A stretch of 64,000 bases of DNA, from NCBI GenBank assembly GCA_003220795.1, contig QHTK01000048.1:1-64000 (forward strand), written 5' to 3'. This document shows positions 7,984-17,126 of the stretch, piece after piece. The notes beneath the pieces are model-generated. The model ran no database searches, was not told where the DNA came from, and was given only the letters and a program-made list of their open reading frames with translations. This DNA is from Gemmatimonadota bacterium. GTDB taxonomy: Bacteria > Gemmatimonadota > Gemmatimonadetes > Gemmatimonadales > GWC2-71-9. Position 1 is the stretch's first letter; each line of letters starts with the position of its first letter. A program made the translations under genes and the position numbers.

Positions 7984-9072
7984 ATGTACGAGATCGAAAC
8001 GCCGGCGCTGCTGCTCCACCTCGACGTGGTGGAGCGAAACGTGAGATCCATGGCCGACCGCGCCCGGCGGCTGGGCGTGGCGCTGCGACCCCACGCCAAG
8101 ACGCACAAATGCGTGCAACTCGGACGGCTCCAGCTCGAGCACGGGGCGGGTGGGCTCACGGTTGCCACGCTCGTCGAAGCCGAGGTATTCGCCCGCGCCG
8201 GGGTGCGCGACGTCACCTGGGCGTTTCCGATCGATCCGGGCCACGTCGCGCACGTGCGTCGGCTGGCGCTCGAGACCGGCGCGACAGTGCGCGTCGTCGT
8301 GGACGATCTCGCCACGGCGCAGGCGCTGGCCGGGTCGGGGCTGCACGTGTGGCTCAAAGTGGACTGCGGATATCACCGCGCCGGTGTCGACCCGTCCGGC
8401 GCGTACGCGCTCGCGGTAGCCCGCGAGCTGGCTCGCGAGCAGGGACTCACGTTCGACGGACTTCTCAGCCACTCCGGCCATGCGTACCGCACCAGGAACA
8501 AGCCGGAGGCAGCGCAGGTCGCCGAACAGGAGCGCCGCGTGATGGTCGAATTCGCCGAGCGGCTGCGGCGGGAGGGGATTCCCGTGCGCGAGATCAGCGT
8601 GGGATCGACACCCGCGATGGCGGCCGCCGAGCGGCTCGAGGGCGTGACGGAAGCGCGGCCGGGCAACTATGTGTTCCACGACCGGACGATGGTGCTGATC
8701 GGCTGCTGCGCACCCGAGGACGTCGGGGTAAGCGTGCTGGCGTCGGTGGTATCGCATCAACCCGGTGCCGCGCATTTCATCGTGAACGCCGGCGCGCTCG
8801 AGCTGTCGAAGGACACCGGCCCCGCGCACGTGGGACCGGCGGCGATGGGCGCCGTGCGGGGGGCTCCGGAGCTGACGGTCGCCACGCTGTCGCAAGAGCA
8901 CGGGCTGATTCGGGCCGAGTCGGCCGCGGTCCTGGACGGTCGGTTCAAGGTGGGCGAGCGCCTCGAGATCATGCCCAACCATTCCTGCCTCACCGTGGCG
9001 CATTTCGACCAGTACCACGTGGTGCGCGACGGGCGCGTCGTGGACCGGTGGAAGATCGAACGGGGCAGGTAG
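7984..9072 (+). CDS. DSD1-type PLP enzyme (D-threonine aldolase / D-serine dehydratase-like)
   Basis: A 362-residue fold-type III PLP enzyme. The PLP lysine is in RPHAKTHK near residue 40, and the C-terminal metal-binding pair is in MPNHSC near residue 327. Both features define the alanine racemase N-terminal plus DSD1 C-terminal family, which splits D-threonine (and other D-3-hydroxy amino acids) or dehydrates D-serine using a divalent metal. The two activities cannot be separated by eye. It follows the 4-TM gene by 43 bases and is followed by a hairpin. Confidence 0.88.
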   Translation: MYEIETPALLLHLDVVERNVRSMADRARRLGVALRPHAKTHKCVQLGRLQLEHGAGGLTVATLVEAEVFARAGVRDVTWAFPIDPGHVAHVRRLALETGATVRVVVDDLATAQALAGSGLHVWLKVDCGYHRAGVDPSGAYALAVARELAREQGLTFDGLLSHSGHAYRTRNKPEAAQVAEQERRVMVEFAERLRREGIPVREISVGSTPAMAAAERLEGVTEARPGNYVFHDRTMVLIGCCAPEDVGVSVLASVVSHQPGAAHFIVNAGALELSKDTGPAHVGPAAMGAVRGAPELTVATLSQEHGLIRAESAAVLDGRFKVGERLEIMPNHSCLTVAHFDQYHVVRDGRVVDRWKIERGR

Positions 9073-9086
9073 CGGCATGTGACCCT

Positions 9087-9140
9087 AACCCGTGTGAGCG
9101 TCGTCATCGAGCCCACGGCCACGGGTTGCTTCTCTTCCTT
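9087..9140 (+). terminator. Possible terminator hairpin
   Basis: An 8-bp inverted repeat, AACCCGTG (9087-9094) and CACGGGTT (9120-9127), is followed by a pyrimidine-rich tail (TTCTCTTCCTT). The loop of 25 bases is long and the T-tract is interrupted, so this is a weak call. Confidence 0.35.
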
Positions 9141-9167
9141 GTGACTACTCTTGCGTGACGAACTCAC

Positions 9168-9467
9168 ATGAAGATCTTCATCCGTAATCTCGTGTTGTGC
9201 GCGCTTCCGCTCCTGTTTGCGATGGGCGCTGGCTATGGCTTCACGAGGATCCAAGGGTCCTGCGGCGCCATGGTGGGCGCGCTGTTCGCCGCCAAGTGCG
9301 CCGGGCGGCAGCGCCAGTACCAGGCGAGATTTCAGCTGGCCGGGGCGGGCTTCGGCATGGTGCTCGCCGCCACGCTGGGCACGTGGCTGGAACATCGCCG
9401 TCGCCGCGCCGTACAACGGACAACTTCTGCCGTCCAACGGACCCCTCTTGAAGGAGAGCCGTCATGA
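9168..9467 (+). CDS. Small two-helix membrane protein (99 aa)
   Basis: Two hydrophobic segments (about residues 7-24 and 57-71) flank a loop with two cysteines (GSCGAM and AKCAG). The tail is strongly basic and then polar. No family was recognised. It overlaps the start of the following DUF2914 gene by 4 bases, which supports translation as a pair. Confidence 0.6.
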   Translation: MKIFIRNLVLCALPLLFAMGAGYGFTRIQGSCGAMVGALFAAKCAGRQRQYQARFQLAGAGFGMVLAATLGTWLEHRRRRAVQRTTSAVQRTPLEGEPS

Positions 9468-9889
9468 AGCGCATCGGGGCGATCGTGGCGTTGTCCCTGC
9501 TCGCCGGCGGGGGTCTCGCCGCGCAGGACACGACCAAAGCAGCGGCGCCCGCGCAGCCGGCCGCCGCCAGCGTCAGCGTGGACGAAGCCGCAGTCGCGAA
9601 GAACGTGGTCGATCGGGTGCCGCAGGACACCGGCTCGGTGTTTCCGGTGGACGTGGGCCAGCTCGTCCTGTGGACCAAGGTGAGCGGCGCCGCCGGAACA
9701 GCGCTCCACCACGTGTGGTTCCACGGGGACACCCAGGTGGGCGACGTCGAGCTGCAGGTGGGCGGCTCACCGTGGCGCACGTGGAGTCGCAAGACCGTTC
9801 CCGCGGACTGGACCGGTGCCTGGCACGTCGAGGTGAGGGACGCGGCGGGGGCCGTGCTGAAACGAATCGACTTCACGGTAGGGCAGTAA
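9464..9889 (+). CDS. Secreted DUF2914 domain protein
   Basis: A 141-residue protein with a signal peptide ending GLAAQ, a low-complexity Ala/Pro stretch, and a C-terminal domain of about 95 residues. That domain has the order W-T-K-V-S-G, L-H-H-V-W-F-H, G-S-P-W-R-T-W-S-K and W-H-V-E-V-R-D-A-x-G typical of DUF2914, a beta-sandwich of unknown role. The ATG at 9464 has a GGAG site upstream. A large hairpin follows the stop. Confidence 0.8.
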   Translation: MKRIGAIVALSLLAGGGLAAQDTTKAAAPAQPAAASVSVDEAAVAKNVVDRVPQDTGSVFPVDVGQLVLWTKVSGAAGTALHHVWFHGDTQVGDVELQVGGSPWRTWSRKTVPADWTGAWHVEVRDAAGAVLKRIDFTVGQ

Positions 9890-9897
9890 GGGGTAAC

Positions 9898-9965
9898 GAC
9901 GCCACGCGGAACGCCCACTTCGCGACACGCACACAGTCGCTTCGTGGGCGTTCCGTCGTGGCGTC
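9898..9965. other. Long imperfect hairpin between two genes
   Basis: Arms at 9898-9918 and 9944-9965 pair over 21 bp with a single bulged T. Inside, GCGAC (9922-9926) and GTCGC (9936-9940) form a second stem after a symmetrical TTC/TTC internal loop. The whole 68 bases fold into one rod. There is no clear T-run at the 3' end. It could be a transcription-end structure, a small RNA or a repeat element. Confidence 0.7.
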
Positions 9966-9988
9966 AGGTTTCGTATTGTTTGTGCCTC

Positions 9989-10351
9989 ATGGAACTCGTC
10001 CAGCAGGTCGCGGCCAATCTCGAGATCGACCAGGGCAAGGCGGAAAAGGGCATCGGCGCGCTGCTCATGGCCCTGCGCATGAGTCTCGACCCTGCCGGAT
10101 TCGCGCAGGTGAAGCGCGCCGTGCCCAACTGTGAGAGTCTGATGGGCCGCGCCCTGATGGGCGGCGCGCGCACCGGTGAGATGGCGGCGCTGATCGGGCC
10201 GAGCGCCCTGATGGCGGCGCTCGCAGCCGCCGGTTACCGACAGGACGATATCCCCCGTCTCGGCCGACTCGTGCTCGAGCATCTGCGGCCGACGATCGGC
10301 ACCGAGCAGATCGAGAAATTCCTCGAAGGCGCGCCGGCGCTGCGAGGATAG
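9989..10351 (+). CDS. DUF2780-like small protein
   Basis: A 120-residue, mainly helical protein with no signal peptide. An N-terminal helix is followed by GIGALLMALRMSLDPAGF and later L-M-A-A-L-A-A-A-G. This resembles DUF2780/VcgC-type proteins, but the match is by eye and loose. I chose the ATG at 9989; a GTG 15 codons upstream lies inside the hairpin and is less likely. A weak TATTGT box sits 9 bases before the ATG. Confidence 0.6.
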   Translation: MELVQQVAANLEIDQGKAEKGIGALLMALRMSLDPAGFAQVKRAVPNCESLMGRALMGGARTGEMAALIGPSALMAALAAAGYRQDDIPRLGRLVLEHLRPTIGTEQIEKFLEGAPALRG

Positions 10352-10360
10352 CGGGTCACC

Positions 10361-10945
10361 TCACCGCAGCGTCATCCACGCCGCGAGCGCGGCCGTCTTC
10401 TCATCGGCACGCCACGGGCCGTCGATCGCGCGACCGAGCTCGGTCACCGCGCGCTTTAGCTGGGACTCGGAGCGGTGGAGCGCCGTCGCCCCCGCCGGAT
10501 ATGCCTGGCGCTCGACCAGCACCGAGGCCCGGAGACCCAACGAGCGACACGCCCGCTCGAGCACCGTGCGGAACAGCCGGCCTTCGAGGGCGTGCGCGCG
10601 GATGTGGTCGTTCGCGATCCGCGCCGGATCGATGTCGCTGCCGACGACGAGGGCGACACGACGCACCGCGTGGCCGGTCCTCCGATACTCGTGCAACAAC
10701 CGCCGCACCGACCGGCGGGTGATCCGCGCCACCACACTCCGCAAGCGACGCTCGAGCTTCGCCCCGCGCGCCGGCGCTGCATCCATCACCGCGTGGTACG
10801 GCTGACGGGAGGTGGGAACTGCGGGGTCGCTCAACTCGATCACGCGCCGGTCGGCCACGCGGGGCGCCCGCGCGGGGCCGACCAGCAGGACCGCCGTGGC
10901 CCAGCCGGACTTGACGCGGAATCCAACCGCTGCCTGCGCGCTCAT
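10361..10945 (-). CDS. Hypothetical cytoplasmic protein (194 aa)
   Basis: No recognised domain. The N-terminus (GFRVKSGWATAVLL) leads to an ELSDPAVPTSRQPYHA segment, then an Arg-rich region (about residues 65-95) and V-A-L-V-V-G-S-D-I-D. The C-terminus is helical and ends near W-R-A-D-E-K-T-A-A-L-A-A-W. There is no signal peptide or membrane segment. The following esterase gene is upstream on the same strand with a 9-base gap, so this is the last gene of a three-gene minus-strand unit. Confidence 0.6.
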   Translation of the reverse strand: MSAQAAVGFRVKSGWATAVLLVGPARAPRVADRRVIELSDPAVPTSRQPYHAVMDAAPARGAKLERRLRSVVARITRRSVRRLLHEYRRTGHAVRRVALVVGSDIDPARIANDHIRAHALEGRLFRTVLERACRSLGLRASVLVERQAYPAGATALHRSESQLKRAVTELGRAIDGPWRADEKTAALAAWMTLR

Positions 10946-10954
10946 GCACGGCCT

Positions 10955-11770
10955 TCAGGGGGCCCGGGAGGACCGCCGACCGAGCCGCTGCGCGAACAAC
11001 CAGCGCCACAGCTCGGGCTCGTTGTACGCCGACTCCCAGGAGTTGTGTCCCACTCCCGCGTACTCGGTGTACCGCACGTCGCCGCTCGCCTGGCGCAGCG
11101 CCTGTGCCATGCTGCGCGACTCGCTGACCGGGACCGCTCCATCCGCCTCACCGTGGAACAGCCATACGGGGGTGTCGGCGAGGCGCGCAGCCACGTAGGC
11201 ATAGGGGTCGGCCGCGTCGGCGGGAACGCCGGCCACGCGGATGCTCGCGAGAGCGCTCGGGGACCGGATGCCCCCGCAGATCGGCACCAGCGCAGCGAAG
11301 CGACCGGGGTGCTCGAGGGCCAGTTGCCACGTGCCGTAGCCACCCATCGAGAGGCCGGTGAGATAGACGCGCGCGGAGTCGCCGCGGAACTCGCGCAGCG
11401 CGGCGTCCAGGGCCTGCATCGCGGCGCGCGCCGGCGCGCCGCTCCAAACGCTGTCGCGCGGCGCCTGTGGCAGCACCACGACCGCCGGGAACGACTCGGC
11501 CCGGCCCTTCACGACGGGTCCGAGCCCCACCATGGTCTGGAGGTCGCCGTCCGCCCCGCGCTCGCCGGCGCCGTGCAGGTACAGGATGACGGGTGGGCGC
11601 CCGCCGCGCTCGGCGTGGCGCGGCACGAACACCTGGTAGCGGTACGTCGCGCCGTCCACGGTGGTGGTCCGCACCACGAACCCGCCCGGCGCCGGCGTGG
11701 GGCCCTCGCGCGCGACGCCGTGGCACGCGAAGCTCGCGAGGCCGGCGAGCAGCAGGCCGGCAGCCTTCAC
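10955..11770 (-). CDS. Alpha/beta hydrolase, secreted esterase/peptidase type
   Basis: A 271-residue serine hydrolase with an N-terminal signal peptide and possible lipobox (LASFAC). The oxyanion segment LYLHGAGERG, nucleophile elbow GLSMGG, acid region HGEADGAVPV and catalytic His in GVGHNSW are all present. The order fits the PHB-depolymerase-like/prolyl-oligopeptidase-fold esterases. Substrate is unknown. Its start overlaps the stop of the diguanylate cyclase gene by 4 bases, so the two are co-translated. Confidence 0.85.
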   Translation of the reverse strand: MKAAGLLLAGLASFACHGVAREGPTPAPGGFVVRTTTVDGATYRYQVFVPRHAERGGRPPVILYLHGAGERGADGDLQTMVGLGPVVKGRAESFPAVVVLPQAPRDSVWSGAPARAAMQALDAALREFRGDSARVYLTGLSMGGYGTWQLALEHPGRFAALVPICGGIRSPSALASIRVAGVPADAADPYAYVAARLADTPVWLFHGEADGAVPVSESRSMAQALRQASGDVRYTEYAGVGHNSWESAYNEPELWRWLFAQRLGRRSSRAP

Positions 11771-13437
11771 GCCTTGCGCTGCCTCGCTTTGTCCTGCTGT
11801 TCACCACCCCCTACGGCGATCACCCGGTCGCGGCCCCCCGACTTCGCCTGGTACATCGCGGCGTCGGCGCTGGCGATCAGCGTTTCCGGCGTGTCGCCGT
11901 GCGCCGGACACTCCGCCACGCCGATGGAGAGCGACATCCGCCCCTCACCGAACGTCTCACCCGCCACGCGGGCTCGAATACGCTCCGCCACCAGCGCGGC
12001 CGTCGTGACCGTCGTCTCGAGCAGCACCACCAGGAATTCCTCCCCGCCATAGCGCGCCACGCAATCTACCGCGCGCGTCGTCTTGCGCAGGATGTCCGCA
12101 ATCTTCGTCAGCGCCGCGTCGCCCGCGATGTGCCCATGCGTGTCGTTGTATTGCTTGAAGTGGTCGACGTCCGCCAGCAGCACCGAAAACGGGCGCCTGA
12201 GCCGGCGCGAGCGCTGCGCTTCGCTCGACAGCGTTTCCATGAGGTGTCGCCGGTTGTACAAGCCGGTGAGCGCGTCGGTGACGGAGAGCCGCTCCAGCTC
12301 CGCCTGGCTCTCGCGTTCCCGCAGGCGGGAGACCAGGGTGTTGAACACCTGGGTCAAGAAGCCCACCTCGCCGGTCGCGACCACCGGCAGGTCCACCGAG
12401 AGATCCCCGGCGGCCACGCGCGCCGCGGCTTTGGTGAGACGCCCGAGCGGCCGGACGATGAAGAGGCCCAGCCCGCCGGCCATCAAGCCCACGCCCGCGA
12501 GCAGCGCGACGAGGATCATCCCGGGACTGCCGCTCGACCGTACCACCTGCCGCTGGGTCTCCTGCCGCGGCAGCTCGGCGACCGCCGCGAGATGCAGGGG
12601 GGGCACGCGCCGCAGCGTGCCGACGACCTCCCGCCCGTCGGCGCGCTTGTACACCACGCTCGTGCCTTCCTTGTCGAACAGCGTCTGCGTGGTGGTCTTG
12701 AGGAGCCGCGTCCGCATCAGCTCCGCGGAGCTGACGCGTGATCTCATGACCAGCTTGCCCTCGTCCGTCACGAGATAGACGTCCCCCGGCTCGCTCGGCC
12801 CGAGCCGCTGCAGGATGTCCGCGACGGACCGCAGGTTCAACTTTGCGATGAACGCCCCGAGGAACCGCCCATCCGTCTGGCGGATCGGCACGGCGAGGAC
12901 GATCGCGGGTTTGCCGATGCCGGCATCCCAGTACGCCTCGCCCACGAGCGCGTCACCCGTCTGGAGGCCGTTCAGCCTTTCCAGGGTCAGCTGCATGCCG
13001 GCGGTGCGACCGGCACTGCTCGCGGCCGCTCGCCCGCGGGCGTCGAGAACCAGCAGTGCCTCGCAGCCGGTACAACGCTCGCGAACCGAGTTCAGGTAAT
13101 CGCGCAGCCGGCCGACCGCCTGGGCGCCGGCGCTTCCCGGCCGCATCCGGGCGAGGTTCTCCGCCACCACGTAGGAGCTCGCGGCGGTTCGCTGATCGGA
13201 CAGCCGTTCGGTGAGCCAGTTGTTGAGCTCCCGCGCCGTCTCGGAGCTCACGCTGCGGAGCTCTGGAGCGATGGTGTCGTCGAGCGGCTGCGGATTGCGC
13301 CGGTACGAGGCCAACGTCACGACCGCCGGAAGCAGGAGCGCCAGGACGGCGAACGCCAGGACCTTGCTCCTCGCGGAATCGAGGTGCAGCGCATTGAGCG
13401 GACGGGCGACGCGTTCTTCCCAGAAGGTCACGGGCAA
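11767..13437 (-). CDS. Diguanylate cyclase with Cache sensor, HAMP and GGDEF domains
   Basis: A 556-residue membrane sensor that makes cyclic di-GMP from GTP. A first membrane helix is at about residues 27-45, then a periplasmic Cache-like region to about 295, a second helix near 300-318, HAMP to about 370, and a GGDEF domain. The active site is GGEEF at 464-468. The inhibitory I-site is intact: RAVD (455-458) stands exactly five residues before GGEEF, so product feedback is expected. The signal sensed is unknown. It is the first gene of a unit with the esterase. Confidence 0.93.
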   Translation of the reverse strand: MPVTFWEERVARPLNALHLDSARSKVLAFAVLALLLPAVVTLASYRRNPQPLDDTIAPELRSVSSETARELNNWLTERLSDQRTAASSYVVAENLARMRPGSAGAQAVGRLRDYLNSVRERCTGCEALLVLDARGRAAASSAGRTAGMQLTLERLNGLQTGDALVGEAYWDAGIGKPAIVLAVPIRQTDGRFLGAFIAKLNLRSVADILQRLGPSEPGDVYLVTDEGKLVMRSRVSSAELMRTRLLKTTTQTLFDKEGTSVVYKRADGREVVGTLRRVPPLHLAAVAELPRQETQRQVVRSSGSPGMILVALLAGVGLMAGGLGLFIVRPLGRLTKAAARVAAGDLSVDLPVVATGEVGFLTQVFNTLVSRLRERESQAELERLSVTDALTGLYNRRHLMETLSSEAQRSRRLRRPFSVLLADVDHFKQYNDTHGHIAGDAALTKIADILRKTTRAVDCVARYGGEEFLVVLLETTVTTAALVAERIRARVAGETFGEGRMSLSIGVAECPAHGDTPETLIASADAAMYQAKSGGRDRVIAVGGGEQQDKARQRKA

Positions 13438-13508
13438 TTACCTCGAGGACTCCGCGAAGAGCGACCGGCGGGCATCGGGCAGACACACCACCGATGCGCA
13501 ACATGAAA

Positions 13509-13581
13509 CTGGGGCGGGAGGACTCGAACCTCCAACTTCCCGGTTAACAGCCGGGCGGTCTGCCAGTTGACCTACACCCCA
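13509..13581 (-). tRNA. tRNA-Asn (anticodon GTT)
   Basis: Read on the minus strand, a 7-bp acceptor stem (TGGGGTG with CGCCCCA, one G-U pair) and the discriminator G expected for tRNA-Asn are present. The anticodon loop is CTGTTAA, giving GTT. The T arm has GGTTCGAGTCC. All arms pair and the length is 73 bases. The CCA end is not encoded. Confidence 0.95.
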
Positions 13582-13667
13582 TTGCACCGCAGCCACCCCC
13601 CACACCGTGAACAGCCACGAGGCGTCAGACGCACAGCCGTGAGCAGGAGTGAGCGGCCGGGAAATCT

Positions 13668-13700
13668 CGCGCCCCCGAAGTCGCTGGATCCGGGGGCGCG
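13668..13700. other. GC hairpin in an intergenic region
   Basis: A perfect 10-bp stem (13668-13677 with 13691-13700) closes a 13-base loop. It lies in the 216-base gap between tRNA-Asn and the next gene. Only GGCGTTTCC follows, so it is not a good terminator. I see nothing else in this gap. Confidence 0.5.
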
Positions 13701-13797
13701 GGCGTTTCCGAGACTTCCGATCCGCTACGCCGCCCGGCCCCCGGAATTGGACTTCAGGCTCCGGTTGCGATTCGAACCGAGAACGGCGAACGTCAAC

Positions 13798-14841
13798 ATG
13801 GGCCCAACAGTACTATCGGCCCCTGCCGCAAGCAAGGGACCCTATGCCCCCCGTCATATCACTCACGTGACCGACTTCGCCCGCCTCACCCGCGCCGATT
13901 GGCTCAGGCTGGCCGACGGCTTTTACCGGCAACTCGATGGAACCTTCGCGCGCCTGTCGCCGGCGGCCTGGGAGCGTCCGACCTCCTACCTCGGCTGGCG
14001 CGCGCGCGACGTGCTCGCTCACATGACGAGCGCGATGCCGGTGAATTTCCGCCAGGTGCTCGACCGCGCGCTCGCCGACAACCCCGCCGCCCCACCGGAG
14101 TTCGACACGTTCACCCGGAATGCGCGCGAGGTCTGGCGCCGCCGGACCACGCCGATCCGTGCCCTGCTGGACGAATTCCACCGGGAGCTCGATGCGCTCA
14201 TGGCAACGTACCGCGGGATGAGCGATGCCCAGTGGGAAAAACCGGCTTGGTTCTTCGTGGGACGGGTGCGCGTGCGGACGCTGTTTCTCGTGCAGTTCGC
14301 CGACAACGTGTTTCACGAGCGCGACTTGTTGGCAGCCCACGGCGCCTGGGGCCGGCTCGACCCGGAGTACGCGGCGCCGCTCGTGGACTGGTTCGTGCGT
14401 GAGTACCGGCCCGCCACCTTTCGCCCCGACCGCTCGGACGGCTTGCGGGCGACGATGCGCTACCGACTGGGCGGCGCCGCGGGCGGCGAGTGGTGGCTCG
14501 CTGTGGCCGACGGCACCTGCCGAGTGGACCGGGCCGAGGGCGGAACGCGGCGGCCCGACGTCACCCTCGAGGCCGACGCGGAGGAGCTGGTCGCGGCCGC
14601 GCAGGCGCGCGCCGCGCCATGGGTGGGCCGACTCGCTCGCACGGTCGACTGGGTGCGCGGCCCCGGTCGCGCCGAAGATGTCGCCGCGGCGATCACGGGC
14701 ACGGCGAGCCTCGCCTGGGCCCTCGCGCGGCGGCGGATCCGCGTGAGCGGTGACCGGGCGCTCGCGAGCCGCCTCAACCGCGCATTCTGGCATTTCTGGC
14801 AGCGGACGGCGATGACGCGAGCCAATATCGCCAAAGGCTGA
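13798..14841 (+). CDS. DinB-fold/maleylpyruvate-isomerase-like protein with SCP2-like C-terminus
   Basis: About 347 residues from the ATG at 13798, or 324 from a GTG at 13867; the later start fits the family better. The N-terminal part has the W-R-A-R-D-V-L-A-H-M segment of the mycothiol-dependent maleylpyruvate isomerase/DinB superfamily, and a second His in NVFHERDLL. The C-terminal part (about residues 200-345) is composed like an SCP2 sterol-carrier domain (G-E-W-W-L, D-V-T-L-E-A-D-A-E-E-L). Function unknown, perhaps thiol-dependent. Confidence 0.7.
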   Translation: MGPTVLSAPAASKGPYAPRHITHVTDFARLTRADWLRLADGFYRQLDGTFARLSPAAWERPTSYLGWRARDVLAHMTSAMPVNFRQVLDRALADNPAAPPEFDTFTRNAREVWRRRTTPIRALLDEFHRELDALMATYRGMSDAQWEKPAWFFVGRVRVRTLFLVQFADNVFHERDLLAAHGAWGRLDPEYAAPLVDWFVREYRPATFRPDRSDGLRATMRYRLGGAAGGEWWLAVADGTCRVDRAEGGTRRPDVTLEADAEELVAAAQARAAPWVGRLARTVDWVRGPGRAEDVAAAITGTASLAWALARRRIRVSGDRALASRLNRAFWHFWQRTAMTRANIAKG

Positions 14842-14857
14842 ACGCGCTTCCCGTCGG

Positions 14858-16042
14858 TTACACTCTCACGCGCGCATCGACCCAGGCGCCGTTGTGCGCG
14901 TTCGACTCCACGGCCGCGGCGATGAATTTGACGCCGCGAGCGCCGTCTTCGACCGTCGGGACCAGCAGCGCCCGGGGATCAGGAGCCCGCTTGGCGCGCC
15001 GCGCCCGGATCTGCTCGGCGAGATCGTGATACAGATTGGCGAAACCCTCGAGATAGCCCTCGGGATGGCCGGCCGGGATGCGGGTAGCATGCGCCGCAGC
15101 CGCACCGAGGCACGGCCCGCCGCGTGACATGACCTGCGGCGGCCGCCCGACCGGCGCGAAGCGCAGCTGGTTAGGATGCTCTTGGCTCCATTCCAGGCCG
15201 GCCTTGTCCCCGTACACGCGAAGCCGCAACCCGTTCTCGTTACCGGGCGCTACCTGACTCGCCCACAGCATGCCGCGCACGCCGCCCTCGTAGCGGAGCA
15301 GAATGTGAGCATTGTCATCGAGCATACGGCCCTCGACGAAACGGCCGAGGTCCGCCGCCAGCTCGCGGGCGTGCAGTCCCGTGACGAAGTCGACGAGATG
15401 ATAGGCGTGGGTACCGATGTCGCCGAGGCAGCCGCCGGCGCCCGCCCGCCGTGGATCGACCCGCCAGCCGGCCTGTTTGTGCCCGGTGTCCTCCAGCTTG
15501 GTCGACAGCCAGTCCTGCACGTACTCCGCCTGGACGACGCGGATAGTGCCCAGCTCGCCGGCCGCCACCATCTCACGCGCCTGCCGCACGAGGGGGTAGC
15601 CCGTGTAGTTGTGCGTGAGGCCAAAGACGAGACCGCTGCGCCGTACGGCTTGTACGAGGTCGACCGCATCCTCCACGGTCGTGGTCATCGGCTTGTCACA
15701 GATCACATCGATGCCCCGGTCGAGAAAGGCGCGGGCGATGGCGTGGTGGCTGTCGTTCGGCGTGACAATGCTGACGACCTCGATGCTATCGGGCCGCCCG
15801 GCTTCGGCCGCCGCCATCTGGGCGAAGCTCGTGTACACGCGGTCCGGAGCCAGACCGAGATCGGCACCTGAGTCCCGGGCGCGCTGCGCGTCGGACGACA
15901 GGGCACCCGCGACGAGCTCGAACTGCCCGTCCATGCGGGCACACAGGCGGTGTACGGCCCCGATGAAAGCGCCCCGCCCGCCTCCGACCATGCCGAGCCG
16001 CAGCGGGGGAGACGTGCGCGCGTCCGATGTCGCGTCGACCAT
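14858..16042 (-). CDS. Gfo/Idh/MocA family oxidoreductase
   Basis: A 394-residue NAD(P)-dependent dehydrogenase of sugars or polyols. The N-terminal Rossmann motif reads [12 protein letters not shown], and the family's catalytic E/D-K-P motif appears as CDKPMTT. The C-terminal half has the [17 protein letters not shown] segment that lines the active site. The start at 16042 follows a GGGGGAC site; an ORF extension of 48 residues upstream overlaps the next gene and was rejected. It pairs with the sugar isomerase gene 16 bases upstream, a common arrangement in polyol or sugar catabolism. Confidence 0.9.
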   Translation of the reverse strand: MVDATSDARTSPPLRLGMVGGGRGAFIGAVHRLCARMDGQFELVAGALSSDAQRARDSGADLGLAPDRVYTSFAQMAAAEAGRPDSIEVVSIVTPNDSHHAIARAFLDRGIDVICDKPMTTTVEDAVDLVQAVRRSGLVFGLTHNYTGYPLVRQAREMVAAGELGTIRVVQAEYVQDWLSTKLEDTGHKQAGWRVDPRRAGAGGCLGDIGTHAYHLVDFVTGLHARELAADLGRFVEGRMLDDNAHILLRYEGGVRGMLWASQVAPGNENGLRLRVYGDKAGLEWSQEHPNQLRFAPVGRPPQVMSRGGPCLGAAAAHATRIPAGHPEGYLEGFANLYHDLAEQIRARRAKRAPDPRALLVPTVEDGARGVKFIAAAVESNAHNGAWVDARVRV

Positions 16043-16058
16043 GCTCGGGTCCCCCCCG

Positions 16059-17114
16059 TCAGGCGACGCCGAGCATGCGCCGATTGGCGGCCACGTCGGT
16101 GCCGGCACCGGCGAAATCGTCGAACGCCTGTTCCGTGACCCGGATGATATGATCGGCGATGAACTTCGCCCCTTCGCGCGCGCCATCCTCGGGGTGCTTG
16201 AGACAGCATTCCCACTCCAGCACCGCCCAGCCGGGATAATCGTACTGGGCGAGCTTGGAGAAGATCGCCTTGAAGTTCACCTGGCCGTCGCCCAGCGAAC
16301 GGAACCGTCCGGCCCGATCAATCCACGGCTGGAAACCGCCGTACACGCCCTGGCGGCCGGTCGGGTTGAACTCGGCGTCCTTGACGTGGAACATGCGAAT
16401 CCGCTCGTGATACAGGTCGATATACTCGAGATAGTCGAGCTGCTGCAGCACGAAATGGCTGGGATCGTAGAGGATATTGCAGCGTGGGTGCCCGCCGACG
16501 CGATCGAGAAACATCTCGAACGTCACGCCGTCATGCAGATCCTCACCGGGATGGATCTCGAAACAGAGGTTGACCCCCGCCTCCTCGAACACGTCGAGAA
16601 TCGGCCGCCAGCGCCGCGCCAGCTCGTCGAACGCCGTGTCCACCAGACCCGCTGGGCGCTGGGGCCAGGGATAGAGGTACGGCCATGCCAGCGCGCCGGA
16701 GAACGTCGCATGCTCGGTGACGCCGAGCCGGCGCGACGCCCGCGCCGCCAACTTGACTTGCTCGACCGCCCAGGCGGCACGCGCCTCCGGCTTGCCGCGC
16801 ACCCCTGGAGCCGCGAATCCGTCAAACGCGGTGTCGTAGGCGGGATGGACGGCGACCAACTGGCCCTGTAGGTGGGTCGACAGCTCCGTGACCTGGAGAC
16901 CACGCTCGGCCAGGATGCCGCGCACCTCATCGCAGTACGTCTGGCTTTCGGCCGCCTTCTCGAGGTCGAACAGCCGTCGGTCCCAGCTGGGGATCTGCAC
17001 GCCCTTGAAGCCCAGCTGGGCCGCCCAAGCCGCGATGGCCCGCAGGCTGTTGAACGGCGGCGCGTCGCCGGCGAACTGCGCCAGGAAAACGGCCGGCCCC
17101 TTGATCGCCTTCAT
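16059..17114 (-). CDS. Sugar phosphate isomerase/epimerase (xylose isomerase-like TIM barrel)
   Basis: A 351-residue AP-endonuclease-2/IolE-type TIM barrel. The metal ligands can be placed: Glu in CFEIHPGE, Asp/His in YDPSH, His in FHVKDAE and Glu in VLEWECC. These enzymes isomerise or dehydrate sugars and inositol derivatives. It lies directly upstream of the Gfo/Idh/MocA dehydrogenase, and the pair probably handles one substrate in successive steps. The substrate is not evident. Confidence 0.88.
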   Translation of the reverse strand: MKAIKGPAVFLAQFAGDAPPFNSLRAIAAWAAQLGFKGVQIPSWDRRLFDLEKAAESQTYCDEVRGILAERGLQVTELSTHLQGQLVAVHPAYDTAFDGFAAPGVRGKPEARAAWAVEQVKLAARASRRLGVTEHATFSGALAWPYLYPWPQRPAGLVDTAFDELARRWRPILDVFEEAGVNLCFEIHPGEDLHDGVTFEMFLDRVGGHPRCNILYDPSHFVLQQLDYLEYIDLYHERIRMFHVKDAEFNPTGRQGVYGGFQPWIDRAGRFRSLGDGQVNFKAIFSKLAQYDYPGWAVLEWECCLKHPEDGAREGAKFIADHIIRVTEQAFDDFAGAGTDVAANRRMLGVA

Positions 17115-17126
17115 CGCTCGTCCTCC

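Noticed and set aside
13760-13800. tRNA-like T-arm remnant (GGTTCGAATCG on the minus strand)
   Set aside because: The flanking bases do not pair as a T stem, and no acceptor or anticodon arm is found.
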